From Alkalicoccus urumqiensis (GTDB lineage Bacteria; Bacillota; Bacilli; Bacillales; Salisediminibacteriaceae): a stretch of 64,000 nucleotides of DNA. Of this stretch, positions 15,960-24,719 are shown one piece after another. Position 1 is the first letter of the stretch, and each line of letters opens with the position of its first letter. The translations under genes and the position numbers were made by a program. The stretch covers positions 186,001 through 250,000 of the forward strand of contig NZ_PVNS01000002.1 of assembly GCF_002993335.1 (NCBI RefSeq). Direction: 5' to 3'. A model generated the notes under the pieces. It was not told the origin of the DNA and made no database searches. It was given only the letters and a program-made list of their open reading frames with translations.

Positions 15960-16691
15960 ATGTGCATCATCGGTGTCATGATGAATCAGCATCCGGAGTT
16001 TCCATTTATACTGGCAGCTAATCGGGATGAACTTCTGGAAAGGCCCACAAAAGCACTGCATTTACAGGAGGGGATTTTTTTCGCAGGAAAAGATAAACAG
16101 GCCGGAGGTACATGGCTCGGCGTTTCCTTAGAGGGAAGAATCGCAGCGTTGACAAATGTCCGCCGTCCGGATCAGGACAAGAGCAGAGGGCGCTCGAGAG
16201 GGGAGCTCGTACCGGCATGGCTTAGCGGAAATGACATATCTCAGCTCCCTTTCAATAAATACAGCGGATTTAATCTGCTTTACGGAACGAAAGACCAGCT
16301 GCATTACACAACGAATCAGCCAGCAGAAAGAGCTGTACTGAATGAAGGCATTTATACACTTTCGAACGCAGACCTGCATACTGCCTGGCCGAAAACGACG
16401 TTTCTTAAACAGAAACTCAAAGACTCCATTCATTTACAGAGGGATGAGCTTGTAGAAACGCTCTTACATGCACTCTCAAAAAGCGACCCATGGCCGGAAA
16501 AGATGCTCCCGGATACAGGTGTGGGCATGGAGCTTGAAAAGAAGCTGTCACCTTTAAATATCCGGATGGACCATTATGGAAGCAGGTGCAGCAGCATTCT
16601 TCTTATCGATCATCAGAACAATGTTTATTTTAAAGAACGGCAGCTGCAGGACCCCGTCTTCGATACAGATATTCATTTTCGGATTAACTAA
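15960..16691 (+). CDS. NRDE (TANGO2-like) family protein
   Basis: A 243-residue protein of the NRDE/TANGO2 family, an Ntn-hydrolase-like fold. Cys2 directly after the start Met could act as N-terminal nucleophile, and NRDE is at residues 21-24. Other family landmarks are GGTWLGVSLEGRIAALTNVR and the C-terminal SRCSSILLID. Eukaryotic TANGO2 is linked to lipid or heme handling; bacterial roles are unknown. It starts two bases after the previous stop, as the last gene of the GGDEF unit. Confidence 0.85.
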   Translation: MCIIGVMMNQHPEFPFILAANRDELLERPTKALHLQEGIFFAGKDKQAGGTWLGVSLEGRIAALTNVRRPDQDKSRGRSRGELVPAWLSGNDISQLPFNKYSGFNLLYGTKDQLHYTTNQPAERAVLNEGIYTLSNADLHTAWPKTTFLKQKLKDSIHLQRDELVETLLHALSKSDPWPEKMLPDTGVGMELEKKLSPLNIRMDHYGSRCSSILLIDHQNNVYFKERQLQDPVFDTDIHFRIN

Positions 16692-16750
16692 GTAAAAAGA
16701 TCTATATTTTATAATGTTTGAGCAGATTTATCGCAAAAAATAGGAAACTG

Positions 16751-16759
16751 TGCTATTAT
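16751..16759 (+). promoter_or_regulatory. Candidate extended -10 before the acidic secreted-protein gene
   Basis: TGC-TATTAT at 16751-16759, with an A-rich upstream stretch but no clear -35, lies 52 bases before the GTG start. Confidence 0.3.
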
Positions 16760-16811
16760 TCAGGTCATAGTAATCACGAAAAAAGATTTATTCCAGAAAG
16801 GAGGAAATCCA

Positions 16812-17225
16812 GTGAAACAATGGTTGTCTGTCGGTGCAGCAGGTGTCATTACAGCAGCTGTATGGTCCGCTGCGCTCTGGGCTGTTTTATCAGGTGGAGA
16901 AGATGGATCGTCAGCGTCTGTAGATTCAATAAATGAACCGGATAACTATTTCGATGCAGTGGAAGAGGTTCCGGATGATGATACCGTTTCTCTGGAAACA
17001 CCTTCTTCCGAAACAGAGGACGTTCCGGATCCGGCGTCCAATAACGAGTCATCTACAGAAGAAATTAGTCAGGAAGAACCGGAGCCGGAACAGGGAAATG
17101 AGCCGGAGATTCCTGAGCTTGACGGATTTGAACCGCAGCCACCGCCCGACGTCCGGGACGGGGATGATATTGGTTATGGCGAGGGAGTTTCTGTTGATGT
17201 ACTTCTCCGTGAGCTGCAGCAATAA
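16812..17225 (+). CDS. Membrane-anchored acidic low-complexity protein
   Basis: A 137-residue protein. Residues 1-27 form a signal anchor (KQWLSVGAAGVITAAVWSAA). The rest is disordered and dominated by Glu, Asp, Pro and Ser, ending in GEGVSVDVLLRELQQ. No signal-peptidase or lipobox motif is clear, so the protein probably stays anchored with its tail outside. GTG 16812 follows AGAAAGGAGG. It lies just upstream of tatA but before the tatA promoter. I do not recognise a family; a surface or wall-associated role in a salt-adapted cell is only a guess. Confidence 0.7.
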   Translation: MKQWLSVGAAGVITAAVWSAALWAVLSGGEDGSSASVDSINEPDNYFDAVEEVPDDDTVSLETPSSETEDVPDPASNNESSTEEISQEEPEPEQGNEPEIPELDGFEPQPPPDVRDGDDIGYGEGVSVDVLLRELQQ

Positions 17226-17229
17226 TAAA

Positions 17230-17258
17230 TTGCCGCGCGGTTACTCATGTGGTATGAT
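17230..17258 (+). promoter_or_regulatory. Candidate SigA promoter of tatA
   Basis: TTGCCG (17230-17235), a 17-base spacer and TATGAT (17253-17258), 46 bases before the tatA ATG. Confidence 0.55.
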
Positions 17259-17304
17259 GAATGGGTAATGATCTATACGGCTTTTAGAGCCAAGGAGGGT
17301 TATC

Positions 17305-17481
17305 ATGTTATCTGGTATTGGTGTCCCCGGCCTAATTCTGATTCTCGTTATTGCACTCGTCATCTTCGGACCGAAGAAACTTCCGGAAATCGGCAGAGCG
17401 ATGGGTCAGACGCTGAAGGAATTCCGTAATTCCACGAAGGAACTGACGCAGGACGATGAAACAGAGAATAAAAAACAGTAA
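17305..17481 (+). CDS. tatA: Sec-independent translocase subunit TatA
   Basis: A short gene of 58 codons plus stop. The protein has the classic TatA plan: a brief exterior N terminus (MLSGIGVPG), one membrane helix ([12 protein letters not shown]), the hinge GPKKLPEIG, an amphipathic helix ([17 protein letters not shown]) and a charged tail. AAGGAGG precedes the ATG by 8 bases. With TatC it forms the two-component twin-arginine export system of Gram-positive bacteria, moving folded proteins across the membrane. A partial terminator follows, so tatC may receive reduced read-through. Confidence 0.93.
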   Translation: MLSGIGVPGLILILVIALVIFGPKKLPEIGRAMGQTLKEFRNSTKELTQDDETENKKQ

Positions 17482-17489
17482 TCTGCCAG

Positions 17490-17523
17490 CTTGTCCCGGT
17501 ATCCCAGGACAGGCTTTCTTTTG
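17490..17523 (+). terminator. Possible attenuating terminator between tatA and tatC
   Basis: A 10-bp stem with one mismatch (17490-17499 with 17504-17513) precedes the T-rich CTTTCTTTTG. It may make more tatA than tatC transcript, which would suit their stoichiometry. Confidence 0.45.
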
Positions 17524-17607
17524 TGAAGAAAGCAGGAACGGCTGTACCGCGCTTTTGTCTTCACAAGAAGGATCAAGCTGAAACTACTATAGTGAAGGAG
17601 AGCGGTT

Positions 17608-18363
17608 ATGTCCAAGCAGTCGAGAGAAATGGAAATTGTCGAACATCTGGATGAGCTGCGGAAGCGGATTTTTATCGTTCTGGGCGTATTTATTGCCGCG
17701 TTTGCAGCATCCTTCATTTTTGTGGAAGAAATTTACGACCTGCTGACTAAAGATCTGGGAACGCAGCTTGTAGTGCTCGGTCCACTGGATATTATCTTGA
17801 TCTACTTAAGTATTGCTGCTGTTATTGCACTTGCTGTAACGGTCCCGGTTATTATCAGCCAAGTGTGGATGTTTGTTAAACCTGGACTGACGGAGGAGGA
17901 GCGGAAAGCTTCTGCTGTATACATACCTGTATCATTTGTGCTCTTTGCAGCAGGCATTCTGTTCGGGTACTTCATTATTCTCCCGCTTGTCCTGCAGTTT
18001 CTGCTTGCGCTCGGCGAAGGAACCTTTCAGACGATGTTCACTGCAGACCGGTATTTCCAGTTTGTGCTGCGAATGACAGTGCCTTTTAGTATTCTTTTTG
18101 AAATGCCGCTTGTCGTCATGTTTTTGACGACGATAGGTGTTATCAGCCCATACGGCATGCAGAAAAACAGGAAATACGCGTACTTTGCGATCGTCATTGT
18201 CAGTGTACTCGTTTCGCCTCCGGATTTTCTTTCGGATGTTCTCGTTATTCTCCCTCTGATTGTCCTGTATGAAATCAGTATCCGGCTGTCCGCAGTGGTA
18301 TACAAAAAACGGCTGCGGAGGCTCAGAGAGGAAGAAAAGAATGCTTCATCCGGAAGCATGTAA
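17608..18363 (+). CDS. tatC: Sec-independent translocase subunit TatC
   Basis: A 251-residue membrane protein with six predicted helices. TatC landmarks are the N-terminal EIVEHLDELRKRI, which helps recognise twin-arginine signal peptides, the periplasmic-type loop with FVKPGLTEEER, and the core FGYFIILPLVLQFLL through SVLVSPPDFLSDVLV. TatC is the receptor of the Tat complex. AAGGAG precedes the ATG. The gene ends at a bidirectional terminator facing dck. Confidence 0.95.
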   Translation: MSKQSREMEIVEHLDELRKRIFIVLGVFIAAFAASFIFVEEIYDLLTKDLGTQLVVLGPLDIILIYLSIAAVIALAVTVPVIISQVWMFVKPGLTEEERKASAVYIPVSFVLFAAGILFGYFIILPLVLQFLLALGEGTFQTMFTADRYFQFVLRMTVPFSILFEMPLVVMFLTTIGVISPYGMQKNRKYAYFAIVIVSVLVSPPDFLSDVLVILPLIVLYEISIRLSAVVYKKRLRRLREEEKNASSGSM

Positions 18364-18364
18364 T

Positions 18365-18416
18365 GAAAAAAGGCCATTTTCCCAAAAGAGGAAATGGCCT
18401 TTTTTCTATAATGTCC
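18365..18416. terminator. Bidirectional terminator between tatC and dck
   Basis: A 14-bp stem (AAAAAAGGCCATTT paired with its complement) is flanked by A and T runs on both sides, serving both converging genes. Confidence 0.85.
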
Positions 18417-19101
18417 CGTTCTTTGTCATTGAAGAAAGTTTTAAATGACGGGGTTCGTCAGCCTGCTGAAGCTCTTCCAGAGCACGGACGATTTCTTTCA
18501 TCGACTGCTCGCTCCGGCAGTCATACTGATCGATATCCAGATGAAGTACAGGGCATTCACGGAAATTTACTATCCAGGTTTGATACCTTTCGTATAAATC
18601 CTCCCAGAAAGAGCGGGGGGTATCGATTTCCATCTGCCTGCCGCGTGATTCAATCCGGCGGAGAATGCTTTCCAGAGAGCCGTTAATATAAATGAGCACA
18701 TCGGGTTTCGGGAAATAAGGATTCATTACCATCGCTTCAAAAAGAGAGTGATAGGTGGAAAAGTCGCGCGTCGTCATATTTCCCTGATCATACTGCAGCT
18801 GGGCAAAAATGCCGACATCTTCGTAGATACTCCGGTCCTGAACATACCCGAGACCTTCCTCATGCATGCGTTTCTGCTGTTTGAACCGTTCAGCTAAAAA
18901 ATACATCTGGAGATGAAACGACCATTTTTCAAAGTCATCGTAGTAATCTTCCAAATAAGGATTTCCGTCCACCTTTTCAAATGCTGCTTTAAAACCGAGT
19001 GTGTCGGAAAGTGCATTGGTAAGCGTAGATTTACCGACACCAACGGTTCCGGCGAGTGTGATCAGCGAATTGTTTTTAAGGTCATGTTTTACAGGTTCCA
19101 T
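18406..19101 (-). CDS. dck: Deoxyadenosine/deoxycytidine kinase
   Basis: A 231-residue deoxynucleoside kinase. The P-loop is AGTVGVGKSTL near residue 20, the DRS motif is in QDRSIYEDVGIFA, and the lid arginines lie in RRIESRGRQMEID. It phosphorylates deoxyadenosine and deoxycytidine for salvage in the cytosol. The pairing with dgk, upstream on the same strand, is the same as in Bacillus subtilis and supports the split of roles, though specificity is not readable with certainty. GGGAGG precedes ATG 19101. Confidence 0.87.
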   Translation of the reverse strand: MEPVKHDLKNNSLITLAGTVGVGKSTLTNALSDTLGFKAAFEKVDGNPYLEDYYDDFEKWSFHLQMYFLAERFKQQKRMHEEGLGYVQDRSIYEDVGIFAQLQYDQGNMTTRDFSTYHSLFEAMVMNPYFPKPDVLIYINGSLESILRRIESRGRQMEIDTPRSFWEDLYERYQTWIVNFRECPVLHLDIDQYDCRSEQSMKEIVRALEELQQADEPRHLKLSSMTKNGTL

Positions 19102-19167
19102 TCGTAATTCCTCCCATACAGACTGACGCAGAGGTGTATGCGTGCTGCTCAGAATATAATGTCATGT

Positions 19168-19818
19168 CTAGAAAAGTGTCTGCTTCCGCGTCATCGCGTC
19201 TTCAACCATATCAACGATCCGTTGAAAGTCGTGTTCCCGCTCGACAAAATCCATCTCATCTCCGGAGATCCGGATTACGGGAATTTCCGGGTAAACTCGC
19301 TCATGATCCCGCATAAACTGTTCATAATCTGCACTGAGCCGCTGCAGGTATGCTGGATCGATGGATTTTTCAATTTCCCTTCCACGGCGAGAAATTCGCT
19401 CCAGCAGCGTATCGAGGCCTGCGTTTAAATAAATGATGATATTCGGGCGGGCCAGATCACCGGTTAAAATAGAAAAAATCCGCTCATATTTTTCCAGGTG
19501 TTCCTCCTGAAGCGTCTGTTTGGCAAACAAGTGATTTTTAAAAATATGGTAATCGCTGATTACCGGGTAGCCTTTGGCAAGGTGGTGCTCATACACATCT
19601 TCGAGCTGCTTAAATCGGTTGCAGAGAAAAAACATCTCTGTCTGAAAGCTCCATTCCTGAATATCTTCATAAAACTTTCCAAGAAAAGGATTTTCATCGA
19701 CGATTTCTTTTAAGTGATGATATTGATAATAGCTGCTGAGCTTTTCCGATAAGGACGTTTTTCCGACACCAATCGGGCCTTCAACGGCGATGAATGGCGC
19801 ATCATACTGCTTTGGCAA
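19168..19818 (-). CDS. dgk: Deoxyguanosine kinase
   Basis: A 216-residue deoxynucleoside kinase, paralogous to its downstream neighbour. The P-loop is VEGPIGVGKTSL, the substrate region includes VDENPFLGKFYEDI and ISDYHIFKNHLFA, and the lid is RRGREIEKSID. The start codon is TTG at 19818, with GAGGAGG 7 bases before it; no ATG fits. It belongs to dGTP salvage. It is the first gene of the dgk-dck unit, divergent from degV. Confidence 0.87.
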   Translation of the reverse strand: MPKQYDAPFIAVEGPIGVGKTSLSEKLSSYYQYHHLKEIVDENPFLGKFYEDIQEWSFQTEMFFLCNRFKQLEDVYEHHLAKGYPVISDYHIFKNHLFAKQTLQEEHLEKYERIFSILTGDLARPNIIIYLNAGLDTLLERISRRGREIEKSIDPAYLQRLSADYEQFMRDHERVYPEIPVIRISGDEMDFVEREHDFQRIVDMVEDAMTRKQTLF

Positions 19819-19926
19819 CTGGTTTCCTCCTCACAATGACAAATTCAGCTTTTTCATTTTATCATAAGAACGCGGCAGGTTGAGGAAGAATTTCGCGGAA
19901 TATGCAGAACTTATAGAACGGGATAC

Positions 19927-19955
19927 TTAACACCGGATACGGCTTATAGTATGCT
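19927..19955 (+). promoter_or_regulatory. Candidate SigA promoter of the degV-patatin unit
   Basis: TTAACA (19927-19932), a 17-base spacer and TATGCT (19950-19955). Confidence 0.5.
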
Positions 19956-20003
19956 GAAAGCAGTAAATCTGGAAATTAATAGCTTGAAAGGTGGATGCTG
20001 CAG

Positions 20004-20852
20004 ATGCCGAAAATTCATATTGTTACGGATTCAACGCTGGACTTAGAGGAACATCAGATTGAAAAATACGGAATTCATGTTGTGCCGCTTTCCGTGACCG
20101 TAGGCGGAAAAACATATGTTGACCGGGTCGAAATAGACAGTGCTTCTTTTATAGACAAAATGAAAGAAGCGGATGAACTCCCTAAAAGTTCCCAGCCTTC
20201 TCCGGGAACATTTAAAGAGCTCTACGACCGTCTGGGCGAAGACGGTTCAGAAGTCATCTCGATACATATGGCATCGAAGCTGAGCGGGACGTATGACAGT
20301 GCCCGTCAGGCAGCAGGTATGTCCGAAGCTTCAGTAACGGTCGTTGATTCGGAATATATCTCCACAGCACTGGGGTTTCAAGTGGTGGAGGCCGCCCGTC
20401 TGGCAGAGCAGGGAGCTTCCATGGAAGAGATTACTGCAAAAGTGCAGAAAGTAAAAGAGAATACCCGGCTTTATATTATGGTGGATACACTCGAGAACCT
20501 GGTAAAAGGAGGGCGGATCGGCCGTGGCAGAGCGTTCGTCGGTTCGCTTCTTAAAATTAAGCCGCTGGCAGTGCTTGACGGAGGGGAATATACGCCGGCA
20601 GCCAAAGTAAGAACACACAGCCAGATGATTAAATGGATGACTGATACACTTCGTGAAGAGGCAGGAGCAGGCATTGTAAAAGGAGCGGGCATCGCCCACG
20701 CCGGAGCTCTGCAATTATCGGAGCGGCTTGCAGAATCTGTAAAGCAGGTTAGAGATATTCCCGTTTCAATAATTGGTACCACGCCGATTATCAGCACCCA
20801 CACCGGCCCAGGGGCGCTTGCATTTATGTTCTATACAGAAGAGGAGGAATAA
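20004..20852 (+). CDS. DegV-family fatty-acid-binding protein
   Basis: A 282-residue DegV (FakB-type) protein. These bind a fatty acid and present it to the FakA kinase for incorporation into phospholipid. Landmarks are TDST at residues 8-11, the SQPSPGTF motif, MASKLSGTYDSARQAA, VDTLENLVKGGRIGR and the terminal HTGPGALAFMF. I chose ATG 20004 because AAAGGTGG (19987-19994) lies 9 bases before it; the ATG at 19995 directly abuts that site. The next gene starts one base after the stop codon, and its patatin-like product could release fatty acids, so the two may cooperate. Confidence 0.87.
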   Translation: MPKIHIVTDSTLDLEEHQIEKYGIHVVPLSVTVGGKTYVDRVEIDSASFIDKMKEADELPKSSQPSPGTFKELYDRLGEDGSEVISIHMASKLSGTYDSARQAAGMSEASVTVVDSEYISTALGFQVVEAARLAEQGASMEEITAKVQKVKENTRLYIMVDTLENLVKGGRIGRGRAFVGSLLKIKPLAVLDGGEYTPAAKVRTHSQMIKWMTDTLREEAGAGIVKGAGIAHAGALQLSERLAESVKQVRDIPVSIIGTTPIISTHTGPGALAFMFYTEEEE

Positions 20853-20853
20853 G

Positions 20854-21717
20854 ATGGGCAGTGCGCTGATACTGGAAGGCGGCGGGATGCGCGGTGTTTT
20901 TACGAGCGGTGTGCTGGAATATTTTTTGGAAAACGACATTCAGTTCCCTGCTGTATACGGTGTCTCCGCAGGTGCCTGCAATGCCGCCTCCTATATTTCC
21001 ATGCAGTCCGGCCGAAACCGCGCTGTCACCATTGACTACACCGATCATCCGGAATATATTTCGATCCGGCGCCTCCTGAGACATGGCGAATTGTTCAACA
21101 TGGATCTGATATTTGACCGGATACCAAATGAAGAGCAGCCATTTCATTACGAGCGTTTTTTCGCCTCCTCAACGAAGTTTTTTATCGGTACGACGGACTG
21201 TGAAACAGCAGAACCGGTGTTTTATGAAAAACAGGAAGTACAGGATGATCTGAATACGATACTGAGAGCTTCCTCCTCTCTGCCGCTGGCTGCGCCTGTC
21301 GTTCCTTTTCAGGGGAGATATCTGCTGGATGGGGGACTGAGTGAACCGATTCCTTTTCAACGAGCGTTAAAAGATGGGAGCGGACCTCTAGTCATCGTCA
21401 TGACTCAGCCCGAAGGATACTCAAAGCAGCCGCCGGGAAGGTCCTTCTGGTATATGCGCAGAAGGCTGAAGCAGTTCCCTGAGCTGGTTCACCTCATGGA
21501 GACGCGGTGGAAACTATATAATGATGCAATGCGTTCTGTTCTTCAGCTGGAACAGCAGGGAAGGGCGGTCGTCATCCGACCGGAATCATCCCGTGTCGTC
21601 TCGAGAGTGGAGCGGAATAAAACGAAACTCGAAACACTCTACGCCCATGGTTTTGAAAAAGCGGCAGAAAAAAGAGAGGAAATTGAACAGCTGACTGACC
21701 TTATTTCCTCTAAGTGA
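20854..21717 (+). CDS. Patatin-like phospholipase
   Basis: A 287-residue patatin-fold acyl hydrolase. The oxyanion loop is EGGGMRG, the nucleophile is S38 in GVSAG and the dyad Asp is D159 in LLDGGLSEPIP. It has no signal peptide, so it acts in the cytosol or on the inner membrane face. ATG 20854 has GAGGAGG upstream; a longer frame from 20773 lies inside degV. The one-base gap to degV indicates co-translation and suggests a joint role in fatty-acid turnover (inference). Confidence 0.87.
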   Translation: MGSALILEGGGMRGVFTSGVLEYFLENDIQFPAVYGVSAGACNAASYISMQSGRNRAVTIDYTDHPEYISIRRLLRHGELFNMDLIFDRIPNEEQPFHYERFFASSTKFFIGTTDCETAEPVFYEKQEVQDDLNTILRASSSLPLAAPVVPFQGRYLLDGGLSEPIPFQRALKDGSGPLVIVMTQPEGYSKQPPGRSFWYMRRRLKQFPELVHLMETRWKLYNDAMRSVLQLEQQGRAVVIRPESSRVVSRVERNKTKLETLYAHGFEKAAEKREEIEQLTDLISSK

Positions 21718-21926
21718 TATTGAAGAAGAGCGGGGGCTGCAGAGAAAGTGGTCAAGAGTGAATAACAATAGATCTGACTGCTTCTCTGGCCGCTTGCGTT
21801 CCCAGGGGAAGCCGAGGAATAATTAAATGGAATTAGACTGCAATCTAAGAGCGTATAACCGTTCCCTGCGAGGAAAATATGTTATTATATCGGGAGTCGA
21901 AATTTTTCTCGGAAGCAGGGTAGCGG

Positions 21927-23135
21927 ATGCAGAAACATAATTTAATTGTCATGTGGACAGCAAACTTTTTCGTCGCAGCAAGTGCAACGATGGTTCTGCC
22001 GTTTCTCGCTGTTTATATTGAAACCTTCGGTGCTTATTCGGATGCATATGTGCAGCGGTGGGCCGGCTTTATTTTTGGCATCACCTTTTTAGTTGCTTTT
22101 ATTGCAGCGCCGCTCTGGGGCCGGTTCGGGGACCGGTTCGGCAGGAAGAAGATTCTTCTGATTACAGGGTACGGAATAGCTGTTTCTATTTTCCTCATGA
22201 GTTTTGTAAACAGTGTATGGGAATTGTTTTTCCTGCGGGCCTTCATGGGTCTCGTGACAGGATTTATCCCGACATCGATGGCGCTGATCTCGGCGCAGAC
22301 GAACAAAGAAGAGGCGGGGAAAGTGCTCGGTACACTGCAGATGGGTACCGTGTCAGGCAGCCTTTTCGGACCGCTTCTCGGCGGTATCCTTGCCGACAGC
22401 GTCGGTTTTACGTATACATTTGTGCTCACGGCCATTGGTATTACGCTTGCCACAACGGCTGTTGCTTTTGGTATTCACGAAATTAGAAGTAAAAGCGGAC
22501 CGCAGGAAAAGGCATCGGCTGCAACGGTCTATAAAACGATTTTTACCAACCGTATGCTCCTGTTCGTCATGCTTTTGAGTTTTGCTGTACAGGCGGCAAA
22601 CTTCAGTATCCAGCCGCAGCTTGCCCTGTTTGTCGATCAACTCGTTTCTGTTGAAAATGCCGCTTTTCTGGCCGGGGCTGCCTTCAGTATGACAGGGCTC
22701 GGCAATTTAATAGCGACGAGGTTCTGGGGAATACAGGGGGACCGGTACGGTCATGAATGGATCGTACTTATCTGTATGGCGTTGTGTGCATTGTTTTTAA
22801 TACCGCAGGCGTTTTCCGGCTCACTGACTGTGCTTCTCCTGCTGCGGTTTTTATTCGGTCTGGCTCTCGGGGGTGTTATTCCCTGTGTCACCGCTTATAT
22901 TCGAAGAGCGGTGCCGCTGGACATGCAGGGGGAAGTGCTCGGCTATAACCAAAGCTTCCGTTTTCTTGGTAATGTCGCAGGGCCTGCAGCGGGAGGGGTT
23001 GCAGCCGGCCTGTTCGGTCTTGCTTCTGTCTTCATTCTTTCCGGTGCAGTCCTTGCAGCTGGAGCTGCCCTTTATGCGCTTGTTATAATGAAGGAAAAGA
23101 AAGGAGCACGGAACCATGCTGTTAACGAAGGCTGA
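21927..23135 (+). CDS. MFS multidrug efflux transporter (DHA1 type)
   Basis: A 402-residue permease with 12 predicted helices. The MFS loop 2-3 signature is GRFGDRFGRKKILLITG and the drug:H+ antiporter motif C-like stretch is GTVSGSLFGPLLGGILAD. It is close in plan to YitG/NorA-like exporters of Bacillales. Substrates cannot be inferred. The ATG at 21927 has no strong ribosome binding site. Its end overlaps a small 56-codon gene by 20 bases. The 200-base upstream region contains no terminator that I can define with confidence. Confidence 0.85.
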   Translation: MQKHNLIVMWTANFFVAASATMVLPFLAVYIETFGAYSDAYVQRWAGFIFGITFLVAFIAAPLWGRFGDRFGRKKILLITGYGIAVSIFLMSFVNSVWELFFLRAFMGLVTGFIPTSMALISAQTNKEEAGKVLGTLQMGTVSGSLFGPLLGGILADSVGFTYTFVLTAIGITLATTAVAFGIHEIRSKSGPQEKASAATVYKTIFTNRMLLFVMLLSFAVQAANFSIQPQLALFVDQLVSVENAAFLAGAAFSMTGLGNLIATRFWGIQGDRYGHEWIVLICMALCALFLIPQAFSGSLTVLLLLRFLFGLALGGVIPCVTAYIRRAVPLDMQGEVLGYNQSFRFLGNVAGPAAGGVAAGLFGLASVFILSGAVLAAGAALYALVIMKEKKGARNHAVNEG

Positions 23136-23286
23136 GAAGAAGCTGCTAAAAAAGCTTGTGGCGAAAGAAAAACGGCGGCGGTGGTTTCGGGCCGGCAGAA
23201 ATGACCAGCTGTCCGAGCTGGAGGAAAAGCTGGACCAGTCGATCCGGAATGAACGTGTAAATTCGACAAATCCGTCAAAATTATAG
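23116..23286 (+). CDS. Small basic hypothetical protein overlapping the MFS gene
   Basis: A 56-residue protein with a basic helical N-terminal half (KAEKKLLKKLVAKEKRRRWF) and a polar tail. The ATG at 23116 lies inside the end of the MFS gene in another frame, with AAAGGAG 9 bases before it, which supports real translation. I do not recognise it. The charge suggests RNA or membrane-surface contact, but nothing proves it. Confidence 0.5.
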   Translation: MLLTKAEKKLLKKLVAKEKRRRWFRAGRNDQLSELEEKLDQSIRNERVNSTNPSKL

Positions 23287-23359
23287 AATCTGCTTTTCCC
23301 GGGTTGGTAGATACGGTATACTAAACGCGGTACAGACAGCCTGGGGGAGGTGTACAACA

Positions 23360-23905
23360 TTGAAAAATATCTGGAACAGCATTGTCCGGCACCATATCCG
23401 GACCGTGGTGATCGTCACACTCGTCGTCAATCTTCTCGTCGTTGCACTCTCGTTTATTCCTGGATACGTCGGGGAACTGCCTGAATGGATTACGAGGCTT
23501 CCACTATTTAATGCGGTGATGAACTCACTTACGTTCATTTTTCTGCTTGGAGCGCTCCTTGCAATCATTAATGGAAATGTAAAAATTCACCGGCGTTTCA
23601 TATACAGTGCCTTTATAACGACGACATTTTTTCTCGTTTCCTACGTTACGTTTCATTTTATGGCGGAATCAACTCCCTACGGGGGAGAAGGGTTCATTGC
23701 CGGCTTTTACTACTTTATACTGATCACCCATATCGTCCTTGCAGCAATAATCGTGCCGCTGGCTTTAATGAGTTTCTTTACCGGGTTTAAAGACATGCGT
23801 CCGAAACACCGGAAATGGGTTCGCTGGACGATGCCGATGTGGCTGTACGTAAGCTTTACCGGAGTCCTTGTCTACGTCATGATTTCTCCATATTATTCAT
23901 TTTAA
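23360..23905 (+). CDS. DUF420 membrane protein (YozB/CtaM-like)
   Basis: A 181-residue integral membrane protein with about five helices. Conserved histidines appear in NGNVKIHRRFIYSA, YVTFHFMAES, ILITHIVLAA and RPKHRKWVRW, the pattern of the DUF420 family. The staphylococcal member CtaM is needed for quinol/cytochrome aa3 oxidase function, so a role in terminal oxidase assembly is plausible. The start is TTG 23360 with GGGGGAGG 8 bases upstream. pgmB follows closely and may share the transcript. Confidence 0.82.
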   Translation: MKNIWNSIVRHHIRTVVIVTLVVNLLVVALSFIPGYVGELPEWITRLPLFNAVMNSLTFIFLLGALLAIINGNVKIHRRFIYSAFITTTFFLVSYVTFHFMAESTPYGGEGFIAGFYYFILITHIVLAAIIVPLALMSFFTGFKDMRPKHRKWVRWTMPMWLYVSFTGVLVYVMISPYYSF

Positions 23906-23923
23906 ATTTATTGAGGGAGGCCG

Positions 23924-24607
23924 ATGCCTGTGGCGGAAGTAAGAGGGGTTATTTTCGATCTGGACGGCGTGCTTGTTGATACGGCAGTCCATCATTTTGG
24001 CGCCTGGAAAGCGATCGCTGATCAGCTTGGATTTTCATTTACCGAAGCACACAATGAACGGCTGAAGGGCGTAAGCCGCATGGATTCACTGAATATTCTG
24101 CTTGAGATCGGCGGGGTCACACTGGCTGAAGAAGAAAAACAGAAACTCGCCGCACAGAAGAACGAGCAGTACGTGAGCAAGATTTCCACGATGGATGCAG
24201 GCGAGCTTCTTCCTGGCGCATCGAATCTTCTAACGGAGCTTCAGTCGGAAAATATCCCGGCAGCGCTCGGTTCTGCAAGCAGAAATGCCCCTCTGATACT
24301 GAAAAACACCGGTATCACGCCTTATTTTGAGGCGGTTGTGGACGGGAACGATGTCGAAAAGGCAAAGCCGGATCCGCAGGTGTTTCTTCTGGGAGCGGAA
24401 CGCATGCGTGTTCCACCTGAAGACTGCGTCGTTTTTGAAGACGCACAGGCTGGAGTGGACGCAGGACGAAAAGCAGGTATGACAGTAATAGGCGTTGGAT
24501 CGCCTTCGGATCTGCAGGGAGCCCACGCCTATATTTCCAGTCTTGCTGAAACGAATGCTGCTCACATCCGTAAGGTGCACGAAGGGCGGCAGACAGGTTC
24601 CGTTTAA
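23924..24607 (+). CDS. pgmB: Beta-phosphoglucomutase-like HAD mutase
   Basis: A 227-residue HAD-superfamily protein. The nucleophile and acid are D12 and D14 in FDLDGVLVDT; the cap has the mutase signature HFGAWKAIADQLG and LKGVSRMDSL; motif II is LGSASRNAP and motif III-IV is KAKPDPQVF with FEDAQAGVDAG. These fit beta-phosphoglucomutase (maltose or trehalose use). GAGGGAGG ends only 3 bases before ATG 23924, so GTG 23930 (spacing 9) may be the true start. No maltose genes are adjacent. Confidence 0.8.
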   Translation: MPVAEVRGVIFDLDGVLVDTAVHHFGAWKAIADQLGFSFTEAHNERLKGVSRMDSLNILLEIGGVTLAEEEKQKLAAQKNEQYVSKISTMDAGELLPGASNLLTELQSENIPAALGSASRNAPLILKNTGITPYFEAVVDGNDVEKAKPDPQVFLLGAERMRVPPEDCVVFEDAQAGVDAGRKAGMTVIGVGSPSDLQGAHAYISSLAETNAAHIRKVHEGRQTGSV

Positions 24608-24654
24608 CCGCCCGGCAGCTGGCGGAGCACCTTAACATGCTGCAGACATAATAA

Positions 24655-24686
24655 AGTGCCGGCGGTCAATATAGACCGCCGGCACT
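24655..24686. terminator. Terminator between pgmB and acsA
   Basis: A 13-bp perfect stem (24655-24667 with 24674-24686) with a 6-base loop. The T-rich tail TTTATTAT is on the minus strand, so it mainly serves acsA. Confidence 0.75.
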
Positions 24687-24719
24687 TCGTCTATCTATGA
24701 GAGAATTTATTCCATATTA

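Noticed and set aside
21718-21830. Hairpin after the patatin gene as a terminator
   Set aside because: The arms (CAGAGAA and TTCTCTG) are over 30 bases apart with mispairs and no T-run.
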